Below, piece after piece: positions 50,709 to 60,097 of a DNA stretch of 64,000 nt; the stretch's first letter is position 1, and each line of letters starts with the position of its first letter. The notes under the pieces are model-generated. The model searched no databases and was not told where the DNA came from. It saw only the letters and a program-made list of their open reading frames with translations. This stretch comes from Pyropia yezoensis (lineage: Eukaryota > Rhodophyta > Bangiophyceae > Bangiales > Bangiaceae), in assembly GCA_009829735.1 (NCBI GenBank), contig CM020619.1:10654375-10718374 (forward strand), in the 5' to 3' direction. A program made the translations under genes and the position numbers.

Positions 50709-51430
50709 ACCCTCTTTGTCACTCCACGTCCGCCACCACGCAACGGGCTGGCCCCGGCGCCCCGGCGCCCCGCCGGCACTCCCGCCGCCCCCTTCGTGGC
50801 TCCACCGAGGGGGGGGTTTCAGGTCTGCCGCGAAAAACCCCCCCACACCTCCGCCGCGCCCCCCTCTCTCCTCTCAATTCTCGCCGCCGCCGCTGCTGCC
50901 GCATTTAATGGCAGCGGCTGGGGCGCGGCGCGGGCGGCGGCGGTGCGGCGGCGAAGGTGAGGGTGGGGGGGGGGGGGTGAAAGGAACCAGGGCGGCCGCC
51001 ACCCGGTCGCCGAGTCGGCCGCCGCTTGCCAAGCAGTGGCAGAGGGGCTCCGCCGCCGCCGCCGCGCCGCCTATCCCCCAACTCCCCCGCAACCCCACGC
51101 ATCAGGGCCTAGTCCCCCCCCCCCTCCCCCCCATTCCGCTACGCCTCCGCCCCCCCCCGGCCGCTCCATTCCTCTCCACCCGTGCGCACACAACCCCTCC
51201 ACCCCGGCACACCCCCCCGCCCCCCCCCCCCCCCCGGCTGACCGATCGCTGCCACCACCAGCGGCCTACTGCCACCAGCACCAGCTGCCCCCCGGCACCA
51301 CTGCCACCACCACCACCGCCACCACCGCAGCCGCCACCTCCGCCACCGCCACCGCCGCCACCGCCGCCGCGGCCGCCACGTCCCGCAGCGGCAGCGCTTC
51401 CACCCGTGTGGGTCATGGCAAGAAATTCCA

Positions 51431-51479
51431 AGGAAAAAAAAAAGCCCCTGCCCAACGGGGAAAAAAAAAACCTTTGCTT
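51431..51479 (-). terminator. Shared 3'-end motif, copy 2 (after transposase)
   Basis: Read on the minus strand it repeats copy 1: AGCAAAGG, T10, CCCC, GGCAGGGGC, T11, CCT. It starts 35 nt past the transposase stop. Confidence 0.5.
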
Positions 51480-51513
51480 TGATGCCACACCCGTCCCAAT
51501 AGTCAAAGAACAC

Positions 51514-52958
51514 TCACAGGTAGTGCTCCAGCAGCGCCCCTCGCTCCTTGTAGATGTCCTCAGCCAGGTCATTGCGCAGAGCAACGTGCGCGGTACGGTT
51601 GCGCACCTCCTTCCATGCCTGCGCTGCCCGCAAAAAAGAATCCACAGGCAACTGCCCGATGGGATGAACAGCGGGAGGAGGGTGAGCAAGAACGGGGAGA
51701 CCCCCCAGAGCCCCGCCACCGGGTGCCCCAGCCCCAGCAGCAGGACCGCCAGGCCCACCCCCCAGACCTCCCGCACCTCCAGCACCCGCCCGAGCACGAC
51801 GCCGAGATAAATACCCGCCCCGCCGCACCTCAGTCACCATGTTGTGCAAAATGGCCACGGCCTTGACGACCATCGTAACCCGCTGCACGGTGGCGTACCG
51901 CGCCGGGTGCAGTGCGATGTGCCAGCGCGCCGTCAGCACAGCGTATAGCCTCTCCGCGTCCTTCCTCAGCGCCTCCTGCAGTCGATTGAAGATCCGCTTC
52001 TTCTCCGTGTTGGGGTTGGCATACGCCTGCACAAAGAAAGCGTAGTGGGGGTAGATCTTGTCCACGAGGAAGTACAGCAGCGTGCGTGTGACCCCATTAA
52101 CAGTAAAGGGCTGGTCCCGTGGCGGCCACAGGCCCGCAGTGACGTCCTGGTACAACGGGGACTGCTGCAGCACGTTGATGTCGTTCATACTGCCGGGGCA
52201 ACCCACAAAAAGATGCCAGATATACAGGTCCTCGTCGCATACCGTCTCCATAACAATGGAACGGCGCCCCTTCCGGTTCTGGAACGACCCCTGCATGCCT
52301 TTGGGACACGCCCGCCACTCCCAGTGCGAGCAATCAAGCGACCCAATGCAGCCCGGCATCCCCCTCTCCGCGTTCCGCTTCAGTAAAATCTGCAGCTCCT
52401 CGGCGTTCGGCTGCCGCAAATAAATAGGTCCAAAAATATCCACAACATAAAACACCAGGTCACGCACAGCATTGTCCACCGTCGAGCGCGAGATACGGCA
52501 GTACTCATCGGGACGATCAGTGGACTCCCCATACGCAAGCACGCGAAAAGCAGCGACCAGCTTCTCTAGCGGGTGTGCCTGCGGTCGGCCGGTGGCATCA
52601 ATGGACTGCTTAAACCCAGGCTTGTCCCTCACAGCCCGGTACACGCGCACAAACACAGACCGCGGGACGCCAAAGCGACGCTCAAAATCACCCTCGTCAT
52701 ACACAGGTGGGTTGCCAGCCACCCCAAAGTAGTCGATCAGAATGCTCTTCAACCCCCTCCCAAAGTTACGCTGCTTATTGGGCCGTTTCGAGAGGACAGA
52801 TCCATGGTACCGTCGCAGGCCGCCAACGCGGGCAGCTCGCTTCCTCATCCTCCAGTGGTGCAGTACGGTCAAATGGGCCGCCACAGCTTCCCAATATCCA
52901 TGTCCTCAGCGTCCTGCAGGAGAGCGTCTGCATCTAACAGCAACAGGTCCTCGGCCAT
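51514..52958 (-). CDS. PIF/Harbinger DDE transposase, frame break near N-terminus
   Basis: The main frame 51514-52884 holds a plant-transposon-protein type DDE domain: helical DNA-binding region (YDEGDFERRFGVPRSVFVRVY), then CIGSLDCSHWEW (first Asp), GCPGSMNDINVL (second Asp) and RKDAERLYAVLTARW (Glu), followed by an Ala/Gly linker and a C-terminal helix. The listed frame opens with GTG only; an ATG at 52958 (MAEDLLLLDADALLQDAEDM) in the adjacent frame overlaps it and would read into it with one added base near 52890-52900. Exon splicing is a less likely alternative. The enzyme cuts at the TAA-flanked TIRs. Convergent with the SANT ORF. Confidence 0.85.
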
Positions 52959-53898
52959 GGTGCGTAGGTCGCGAAAAGCAGGCGCGGTGCCGATGGCCGC
53001 GACGACGGTGGTGGCCGGGACGGTGGTGGCCACGACGGTGGGCACCTGCCCCGACCGCAGCAGGCCCCAGTTTGGCGCGCTCGGCCAGTGGCCCCCACTG
53101 ACCCGCTCAGCCAATCGTAGTCCGCCCCCCTGCCGCCCCCGCTGTGCGTGCATCTCGCCCCCTGTCCGGTCCGCAACTGTGCAGCGTCCGTCCAATCAAA
53201 AGCCTGAATATCTCCCGGAGGGCGGCGCGTGGAGGGAAAAAGATTGCAGCGCCAGAACCGACGACCCACTTCCACCACGTATCTACCCTGCGTCGCTGGC
53301 GGACGCTGTGGCGGCGCGCCACCGCTGCCACGGAGGCCACGCGACTGGGCGCGGTATGTGGCCCCGCGCCACCGCAAGCCAACGAGCGACTGTCTGCCCC
53401 ACGCCCAATGCCTGTGGCGCGGGAACAGAGCAGGGCCACCACCTGCCTGCCCGTTGTGATTGTCGCGCGAGTGCGGCACGCCATACGCCCGCCCCCCCTA
53501 GTGGCAGATGAGCCCAGAAGCGACGGCGATCGTGCCCCGGCCGTGGCCGACCGTCCACGGCTAGATTGATATTGCAAAAAATTGCCATGCGGCGACGATC
53601 TGCCACGTTGCCGAGCCCCAACCGGCCCGCAAGAATGGGGAATGGGGATGGGGATGACCCATTTCCGACCGGATTGGGGTGTCCCCATTCCCATTTCCCA
53701 ACGGGGCCCCGAACATGCCCCAAATCATGGAGGAGTTACATGAAATGGGTTCCGTCGAATCCGATGCAGAAGCGTCGGGATATTGGCGTTGACGTCACTA
53801 TGTGACCCCCCGCGAACTTTATATGCTCTAGAAGAGAGATTTGAGACCGTTTTGAGCCGATTCGCGGTCCAATTACGTGCCACGTTTGCATATTCCGG
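52959..53898. other. Right non-coding arm of the Harbinger element
   Basis: Includes the 5' region of the transposase, a long imperfect hairpin at 53635-53705 (GGGAATGGGGATGGGG versus CCCCATTCCCATTTCCC) and moderate-GC DNA to the TIR. No ORF supported. Confidence 0.45.
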
Positions 53899-53925
53899 TT
53901 GGGATTAACGTGGGTGGTTGTGCTC
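53899..53925 (-). repeat. Right TIR of the Harbinger element
   Basis: Reverse complement begins GAGCACAACCACCCACGT and is followed on the plus strand by TAA. Confidence 0.88.
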
Positions 53926-54012
53926 TAAGTATCCCAAATCGTGAATGGGGCTCTGGTCTGGCAGGCAAATTGATTCCTGTACGACTGTCCTTGCACGCGG
54001 TCATCCACTTCC

Positions 54013-54351
54013 ATGGCAGGTGCCATCCTGGCTGCTTCGCGTTCTGTGTGCGCGCCTGACGTTGCCCCCGGTGGTGTGTCCAGCGCTCTTCTCGCTGCCC
54101 AGCCCCCGCTCGGCCCCTTTGGACGATCCACAGACACCACCCGACTTCCAACACTGTTTGAAGCGGTGGGGCCCTGCTTCGGCCTTGACGGGCTTCGTTG
54201 CACGCATGCCACGACCATCTCGGCCTCCACGACCTTTGATGTGCATACGGTGTGGGTTTTGGTCGCCGCAGTGTACGTTGACTCCACCACTGCCATCGGC
54301 ATGTGTCTTGCTCGCGGTCATGATGCTCTCGACACCGTCGTCCGTGTCTAG
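54013..54351 (+). CDS. Small unrecognised ORF upstream of the Crinkler kinase
   Basis: 112 residues from an ATG in context TTCCATGG. Composition is balanced (TRLPTLFEAVGPCFGLDGL, then a hydrophobic VWVLVAAVYVD), unlike repeat frames. It could be a leader exon of the downstream gene or an unrelated remnant. No motif recognised. Confidence 0.25.
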   Translation: MAGAILAASRSVCAPDVAPGGVSSALLAAQPPLGPFGRSTDTTRLPTLFEAVGPCFGLDGLRCTHATTISASTTFDVHTVWVLVAAVYVDSTTAIGMCLARGHDALDTVVRV

Positions 54352-54436
54352 GCTTGTTGGAGGGAAAAGGTGCGTTGCGGGCGAGTGTCTGGAGCTGCCC
54401 TTTCTTGCTCCGGAATCTGGGCGATGTCTGACGACG

Positions 54437-54443
54437 TATATAT
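54437..54443 (+). promoter_or_regulatory. TATA-like box before the Crinkler kinase gene
   Basis: TATATAT in a moderate-GC stretch, 151 bp upstream of the ATG at 54594. Confidence 0.35.
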
Positions 54444-54593
54444 GGGCTCCTTCGTTTGTGCTTATGCTTTTCTCCCGTGTGATGGGTGTCTCCCTTCTCG
54501 TCTCTCATGTCGTGGTTGTCTCCGTGTCCTTTCTTGAACCCTCGATTGTGTAGTACTCGCTCGAACGAGCGTTGACCTTTGGCTGGGGTCGTG

Positions 54594-56254
54594 ATGGCGT
54601 CGGCGTCGGCAGGCGCCTCGGTCCTTCCGCCCGTCCGCGACCGCTTGGTAGCCGCCTATCACCGCCGTGGTGAGGTGGATCGCGCTCTCAAGGCCCTGCG
54701 GGAGGAGCGGGTTCGGCTTTGTGGTCGAGCGGATGCGCAGCGCCTGTGCGGGAGGGATCGTGACGACTTTTTGGTGGACTGTCAACGTCGCCTGGTTCAC
54801 GAAGAGGAGCGGCTGTTGAGCGCTGAAAGAGCCGTGGCGGTTTCAGAAGAGAAGGTGGATATGCATTCTGACGCAGAACAGAGTGCCCCAGTTTCATCTG
54901 CTCTCTTCAAGCTTCTCCGGTCTAGGACGGCGTTGATTGTTGAGTCCCCTGCGAAGAGGGACGACACGCTGCTGACATCCCCTTATGCCCACTTCACGCC
55001 TGAGATCCCGCTGACCGTCAACACCGAGCTGACATCCGCACACCTCAAGTCGTTCGGTAAGCTACCGGACGTGTACTCGGCAGGGCTTGAAGCGACGTAC
55101 CTTCAAGAAGCCCTTAGATTCTTGCCAACAGGGGTCGAGATTGCCGGCAGGTCGGGGGGATCAGGCAAGGTGCCCGCCTCACGTCTGTTTGAATCGCGCG
55201 GCTGCCAGGATCCTCCGTTTGTGAAGCTTCCATGGGGCTGTTTCCCGGAGCTTGCGGTGCGGAGCTGTCGCGGGTATCCTGGCTTCAACGCGGAGCTGAA
55301 GACCCTTCCGTCTGTCGCGTGGAATGAGGTTTTAACGTACGTGACTATGAGCATGCTGGATAGCCTGTTCCCTGTGCATGACGCGCGTCACGTGTACCAC
55401 TTCCAGCCGCCGGTTGGTTATGCCCTCTTGGCCGTAGGGGGCAGTGCGTTCTTTACTGCCGTCGAGTGGGTCGCCCGGCTCTTTATCGGACTCATCACGG
55501 AAGCTTTCGCCCTCGGCACGGAGCAGCATAAGGAGTATGTTGACAAGCTCTGCATGAACAAAAGGTGACCAGCTGGGTGGAGCTGAGCGACCTTCAGCGC
55601 GTCCAGGTGGACAAGTACCCCAGGGCGGCGAAGGATGGCGAACACCACGTGCTATGGTCGACATCTCCGGTGGAGATGGTCGTCTGGTCACAGCCAAACA
55701 ATGCGATTGTGGAGCGGCTTGGCGATCGGTTCATCAAGGTCATCACCCTCAATGCTTTTTCCCATCTAGCAGACCACCACGTGGTGTATCAGTTTCGTCA
55801 TTTGTACCGTGTGTATGAGAAGTACGTCGAGCTGTTTGACAAGGCGCCGGCGGGCAGTCGCCCCTCGGCTCTCGTTCAGGCCCGACTGTTGTACGGCGCC
55901 TTCTCCGTGTTGGTCGACATGCCATTTGTCCACGGCCGACAGGCCACCGAGGCAGAGCTGCAGCAAGATGGACCCGTGTTACGACAGCTGGCCGTTGCTA
56001 TCGCGTGGCTGGCGCATCGCGGCTTGCTCTACAGCGACTTGCGATCTCCAATCGTCGTTGTTTCGGGTGTACAGGCGGATGCGGTCGTCGCCCGCCTTGT
56101 TGACTACGACGACATGGTCATCGTTACGCCCGGTACGGTTCGGAGCACGGACGCGTTTGTCAGCGCAGTTCGCGAGCATGCGGGCGAGCACGGCTTGCGT
56201 GATTGTTCCGAGAGCATCGGCGGTTGCCAAGTGTTGCGGCAGCTCCTGGACTAA
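54594..56254 (+). CDS. Crinkler-type kinase-like protein, one frame break
   Basis: ATG at 54594. The first 100 residues are a charged coiled-coil-like region. The kinase-like part begins near 55360 with HVYHFQPPVGYALLAVGG and a hydrophobic helix, then ALGTEQHKEYVDKL. The second frame (from 55562) holds the C-lobe: a degenerate catalytic loop HRGLLYSDLRSPIVVV (D of DLR in the HRD position) and LVDYDDM in the DFG position. This arrangement fits the kinase domain of Crinkler (CRN) effectors. The frames switch at the A4 run 55560-55563; one missing base would explain it, since no intron signals are near. The N-terminal CRN header was not seen. Same strand as the Crinkler NTPase gene on the far side of the Harbinger. 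Confidence 0.6.
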
Positions 56255-58620
56255 GCGCTCGGCGAGGATTGAGGTGGCCAACGGCGCGTACGCGCCAGGG
56301 AGGCTCGGCTATGTTGATGGGGCCTCTGATCTCAAGTTGTACAGCTCTTGCTCTTTGTCCGCGGACGAGGCAGGTAGATGTTGGCTGACGCAGCCTCGCG
56401 ACGTTGGCCGTTGCTTTCGCGCTAGCATCGAGGGTACGTTCTGGGCCCCAGCCCCCTGTCTGGCAATGACAGCTGTGGGTGCTTCTCGACGCGGCGGGGG
56501 CATGCGCGTAAGGGCTGATACTGTGGCGGGCGTTGTCTGCGTCGTCCGTGAGGGGCAAGGGCCGGCGGTGGCGCCGGCACCTGGCTCCCCCGCGGAGGAC
56601 GCCTCGGCACGCTGTGCCGGCATGCCACCCTTGCCCCCCGCGTCGGCCGGTGGGGGGCGCCCGCCCCCAGAGGGCCCGACCGACGTAGCCGCTGCGGGCG
56701 GGCCGCCGCCCGTGGCGGCTCCCCCTGCCGCGGGGGATGAACCGCCTATGGGCGGGTCGTCCCCCCCGGGCTCCCCCCGTGGTTCCGTCGCCGGCATCGT
56801 TGGCAGCAGCGGCGACGGCGACAGAAACGGCGGTGGCGGTGGCGGCGGCGGTGGCGGCGGTGGCGGCCGCCTTCGGGAGCCACGGCCTATCAGGGCGGCG
56901 GCGGCGGCGCTCGGGGCGGCAGCGGCGGTGGTGCCCCAACCAAACGGCGGGGCGGTTGCCACGATCGCCGCCGCGGCGGCCCGCGGGGTGTCGGGCATCC
57001 CCCGGCGGGCGCCGCCCGGCGCCGCTGACGCCGTCTCTGTCGCGGCCATTGCCGCGGCGGCGGCCGGCAAGCGTGGCGGCGGCGGTGGCGGTGTCGTTGG
57101 CGGCGGTGGCGGCGGCGGTGGCGGCGGCGGCGGCGGTGGCGGTGGTGGGGCGGCTGGTGGTGGGGAGGGGGGTGGCGGCGGCGGCGGCGGCGGCACGGAC
57201 GATGGCTGGAAGGAGGCGATGCGGCAGCTGGTGCGGCGGCCGAGCGCGGTCGGCGCCGCCACCGCCGCCGTCGGCAAGCGCCTCGCAGACGGCCGCGGCG
57301 GCGTCGGCCGAGACCCGTCGCGGTCGCACTCGCTACCCTTTCCCGCCGGCCGCGTCGGGGGGGAGGACCGCCGCGACGCGGGAGGCAGACGCCCGGGGGG
57401 GGGGGGGCGGGTGTGGCTGGCATGGGGGGGTGGGGGTGCACCACGCCCGGCACGCCCGGCGGCGGCGGGGAAGGCGGGGGGGGGGGCGTGCCACGTGGCC
57501 GCCCAGACCTGAGCGCCGTGGGCACCTTCTTCTCGCCGCTGCGGCGGTCGGAGGGGGGGGCGGCGCCTGCGTCGTTGGGCTCCTCGCCGGGTGCGGGGAG
57601 CGCGTCGGGCGCCTTGCAGTCGGAGGGGGGCGGGGGGGGGGGGGGGGGAGGCGCTGCCGCCGCCGCTGCCGCCGCCGCTGCCGCTGCCCCCTGCGGCGGC
57701 GGTGCCGTCGGCCGGCTGGGTGGCGCGGCGGTCGCTGCCGGCGGTGGTGGCGGCGGCGGAGGCGGCGGCCGGGGAGGGTGCCGCCAGAGGGGGAGGGGGG
57801 AAGGGGAGGGCGGAGGGGGGGAAGAGGGTGCACCTGGGGGGGATCTGTTCAGGGCCGACGCCATTGCCGACGTTGCGGCAGAGGAGGCGGTTGAGTGAGG
57901 GGGACGGTGGCAGCGGTCGGGAGGCAAGGTCTTGGTTGGAAGGGAGGGGCCGGGAAGGGGGGGGGGGCGGGCTGTGGGCCCATGCGACAAAAAAAAAGGA
58001 AAACACCGCCACCGCCGTGTATACCCTCGAGGGTCCAGGGGCGCGGGGGGGGGCGGGGGGGGGGGGGGCACGGGGGCGGGCGCCGTGCTTCCGCCGCCGC
58101 GGGCGCTCCACACCCGGCGGCTGCGGTGGGGGGCGAGGCCGCGGGCGCGCCCGCGGGTGCCAAGGCTGAGGCCTCCCTTTTGCCGCCGCCGCTGCCGCAC
58201 CCAGGCCGGCTAGGAGGTGAGGGCGAGGGGGCGGCGGCCGTCGCCGCGGCGGCAACGGCGGCAGCTGCGGCGGTGGCGGCGGCGCTCGCCCCGCGGGTGC
58301 GGTGGGGGGAGGTGGCCCTCGCGGCGCCCGAGGAGGTGCCACGGCCGCCAGCTGCATCTACCACGTCCAGCGCTGCGGTCGCCGCACCCCCCACCCCTGC
58401 TACGGCAGCTGGCCCCTTCACCCCTGACGCGGCCGCCGCGGCCGCGACTCCCGCCGCCGCCGTCGCCCGTGGTGTGCGCAAGCGGCCGCCGCTGCCACGG
58501 ACGGCGCAGTGGGTCTTGACCCATGTACCTAGAATTCCGCGCATCGGGCCCGCATCTACGAAACAGGTTTTTGCATGGTGGCCCCTGTGGCCTCTGGAGG
58601 GCGAAAACCGCGCATAAAAG
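56255..58620. other. Low-complexity Gly/Ala-coding stretch, doubtful gene
   Basis: On the plus strand, frames from about 56622 to 57898 read as Pro/Gly/Ala-rich protein with a few non-repetitive islands (DDGWKEAMRQLVRRPSAVG; then in another frame RPDLSAVGTFFSPLRR and DLFRADAIADVAAEEAVE). A G-run near 57398-57430 separates the frames. A spliced nuclear-type low-complexity gene is possible, but I cannot define it. G/C microsatellites dominate the rest. Confidence 0.3.
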
Positions 58621-59243
58621 GTGCGCGAGCACCACCACGAGCTGGGTGGTTCTTTTTTCCTCTTCGTTTCTTGCCTACGACGACCAGGACGTGAAGGGCT
58701 TCGTCCTCATGTAAGAAGTGAAGCTTGTTGTTCAGTACCGGCTGAGATAGCCCAAAACCAACACGTATTTGCAGTGGATTCTCGCATGGAACAATCCGAA
58801 ATGCACATGTCCCGTGAGAGTCCAAACATCAGTGCGGAGCAATGTTCTGCAAACGCGCATCAACAATGCAGAATCAAACGAACACTCGATGCAAATTGGT
58901 GACCGTCAGCGCATCCTTTCACAAAGGGCGTGTCGTTTCAGACACGTTTCAGACACGTTTCGCTGCGCACTGTCCGCAAACTGTGCCACAACGGCGCTGA
59001 CGAAGTGCACCAGGTCGACTACACAGCATAGTAACAAATTATCGTCACGAGGGTTTACGATATTGTCATTCGTGTGAATCCATAGCTGATGGAACCTGCG
59101 TCACATTGCTGTCCGACGCGGCCCAGTCATCACTAGATGGTTCTGGATGATCTTGGATGTTGCGGTCGCTGCTGACAGTAACGCCACGCGAGTTCCATAA
59201 TGGTCGAAACCGTGATTGCGAATGATTCTGGAAGGTGATGGAA
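58621..59243. other. Moderate-GC flank before the Copia element
   Basis: No gene seen. A tandem TTTCAGACACG occurs at about 58936-58958. Confidence 0.35.
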
Positions 59244-59930
59244 TGTTACGGAGCCAATCGCGTGGTTCCATCACATTTCGTCAGCCGTGCTGACACATGT
59301 CGGCCGCGCTGGCAATTTGACGCTGCATCCTCGCGCTGCGTTGTGTGTTTGTTTTGCCTTGTGTGCATGCTTTGCCTATGGGGTGTGGAGTGCCGTCTCA
59401 CGCCTGTGGTGAGACACTCCGCGCCTATATAAGCGCTCCCTCGCATCGAGTAGCGAGGAGGGAGGAGGGGGAAGACAAGTGGGGATCATTGCATAGACTC
59501 GTGCTTGGGTGCGCGCGGACGACGGCCACCCTCTGCTCGATTGCCCGGTCGGTTCGAAGGCCGTTGGCTCCCACTTTCTACTTTCCAATAGACCCTTTCA
59601 CTAAGAATCCACATTCGCGAATAACGATCAAGGTGACCCTCAACAAGACGTGCGCCGGACGGGGACGGTGCACGGGAACAAGACGAGGACGCCGCGTAGC
59701 TGTGTACGGGCGGAGTACGTGTGCGCAAGGTGTGCACGGCTGTCAAGGTCGCGCCGCGCGTATGCACGGCGCAGTACAAGGGCAAGGGCACTTGAACCAA
59801 CGGGGGGACTGAGCGTGCGCGCGCCAGGTGCCTGGGGCGCCGGCCTTCGGGTCGGAGCCTGCCTAGAATCCTTGGCACGCGTGCGTGTTGACGTTTCATA
59901 AGGTCTACGGCCGACCCCCTCCGGGTAACA
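59244..59930 (+). repeat. Candidate 5' LTR of the Copia element
   Basis: Begins TGTTACGGAG and ends CTCCGGGTAACA, imperfect inverted ends of TG...CA type. Contains TATATAA at 59426-59432. It precedes Gag by 167 bp. No matching 3' LTR is in the window and no standard TGG primer site follows, so the borders are tentative. Confidence 0.35.
59426..59432 (+). promoter_or_regulatory. TATA box of the Copia element
   Basis: CCTATATAAGCG in a moderate-GC context upstream of Gag; likely the LTR core promoter. Confidence 0.5.
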
Positions 59931-60097
59931 CCGGTGCGCCGACAGGCTCGGGGAAGGACGCCCGCAACTCGGACGGGGTGTGTCTGCCTGCGTGCTGTGC
60001 TGTTGTGGACGCTCGGGTGACTGCGACGTCGTGTGTGTCTGCTGCCCGCGTGGTCTGCAGTTCCTGCTGTGCTGCGAGTGCTCGTTGACGCGCAACA

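Larger units (their letters stand above)
50540..51513. other. Convergent 3' region of the Harbinger genes
   Basis: Holds the inverted 3'-end motif copies (listed separately) and GC-rich filler with CCACCG repeats at 51305-51370. The long Pro-rich frame across it is not supported. Confidence 0.5.
46329..53925. mobile_element. Complete PIF/Harbinger transposon, 7597 bp
   Basis: The left TIR (46329-46355) and right TIR (53899-53925, reversed) both begin GAGCACAACCA and agree at 24 of 27 bases. TAA flanks both ends (46326-46328 and 53926-53928), the 3-bp duplication expected for PIF/Harbinger. Inside are a Pro-rich ORF, a SANT-like ORF (plus) and a DDE transposase (minus), convergent. Age looks modest, since TIRs are mostly intact but the transposase has a frame break near its start. 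Confidence 0.9.
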
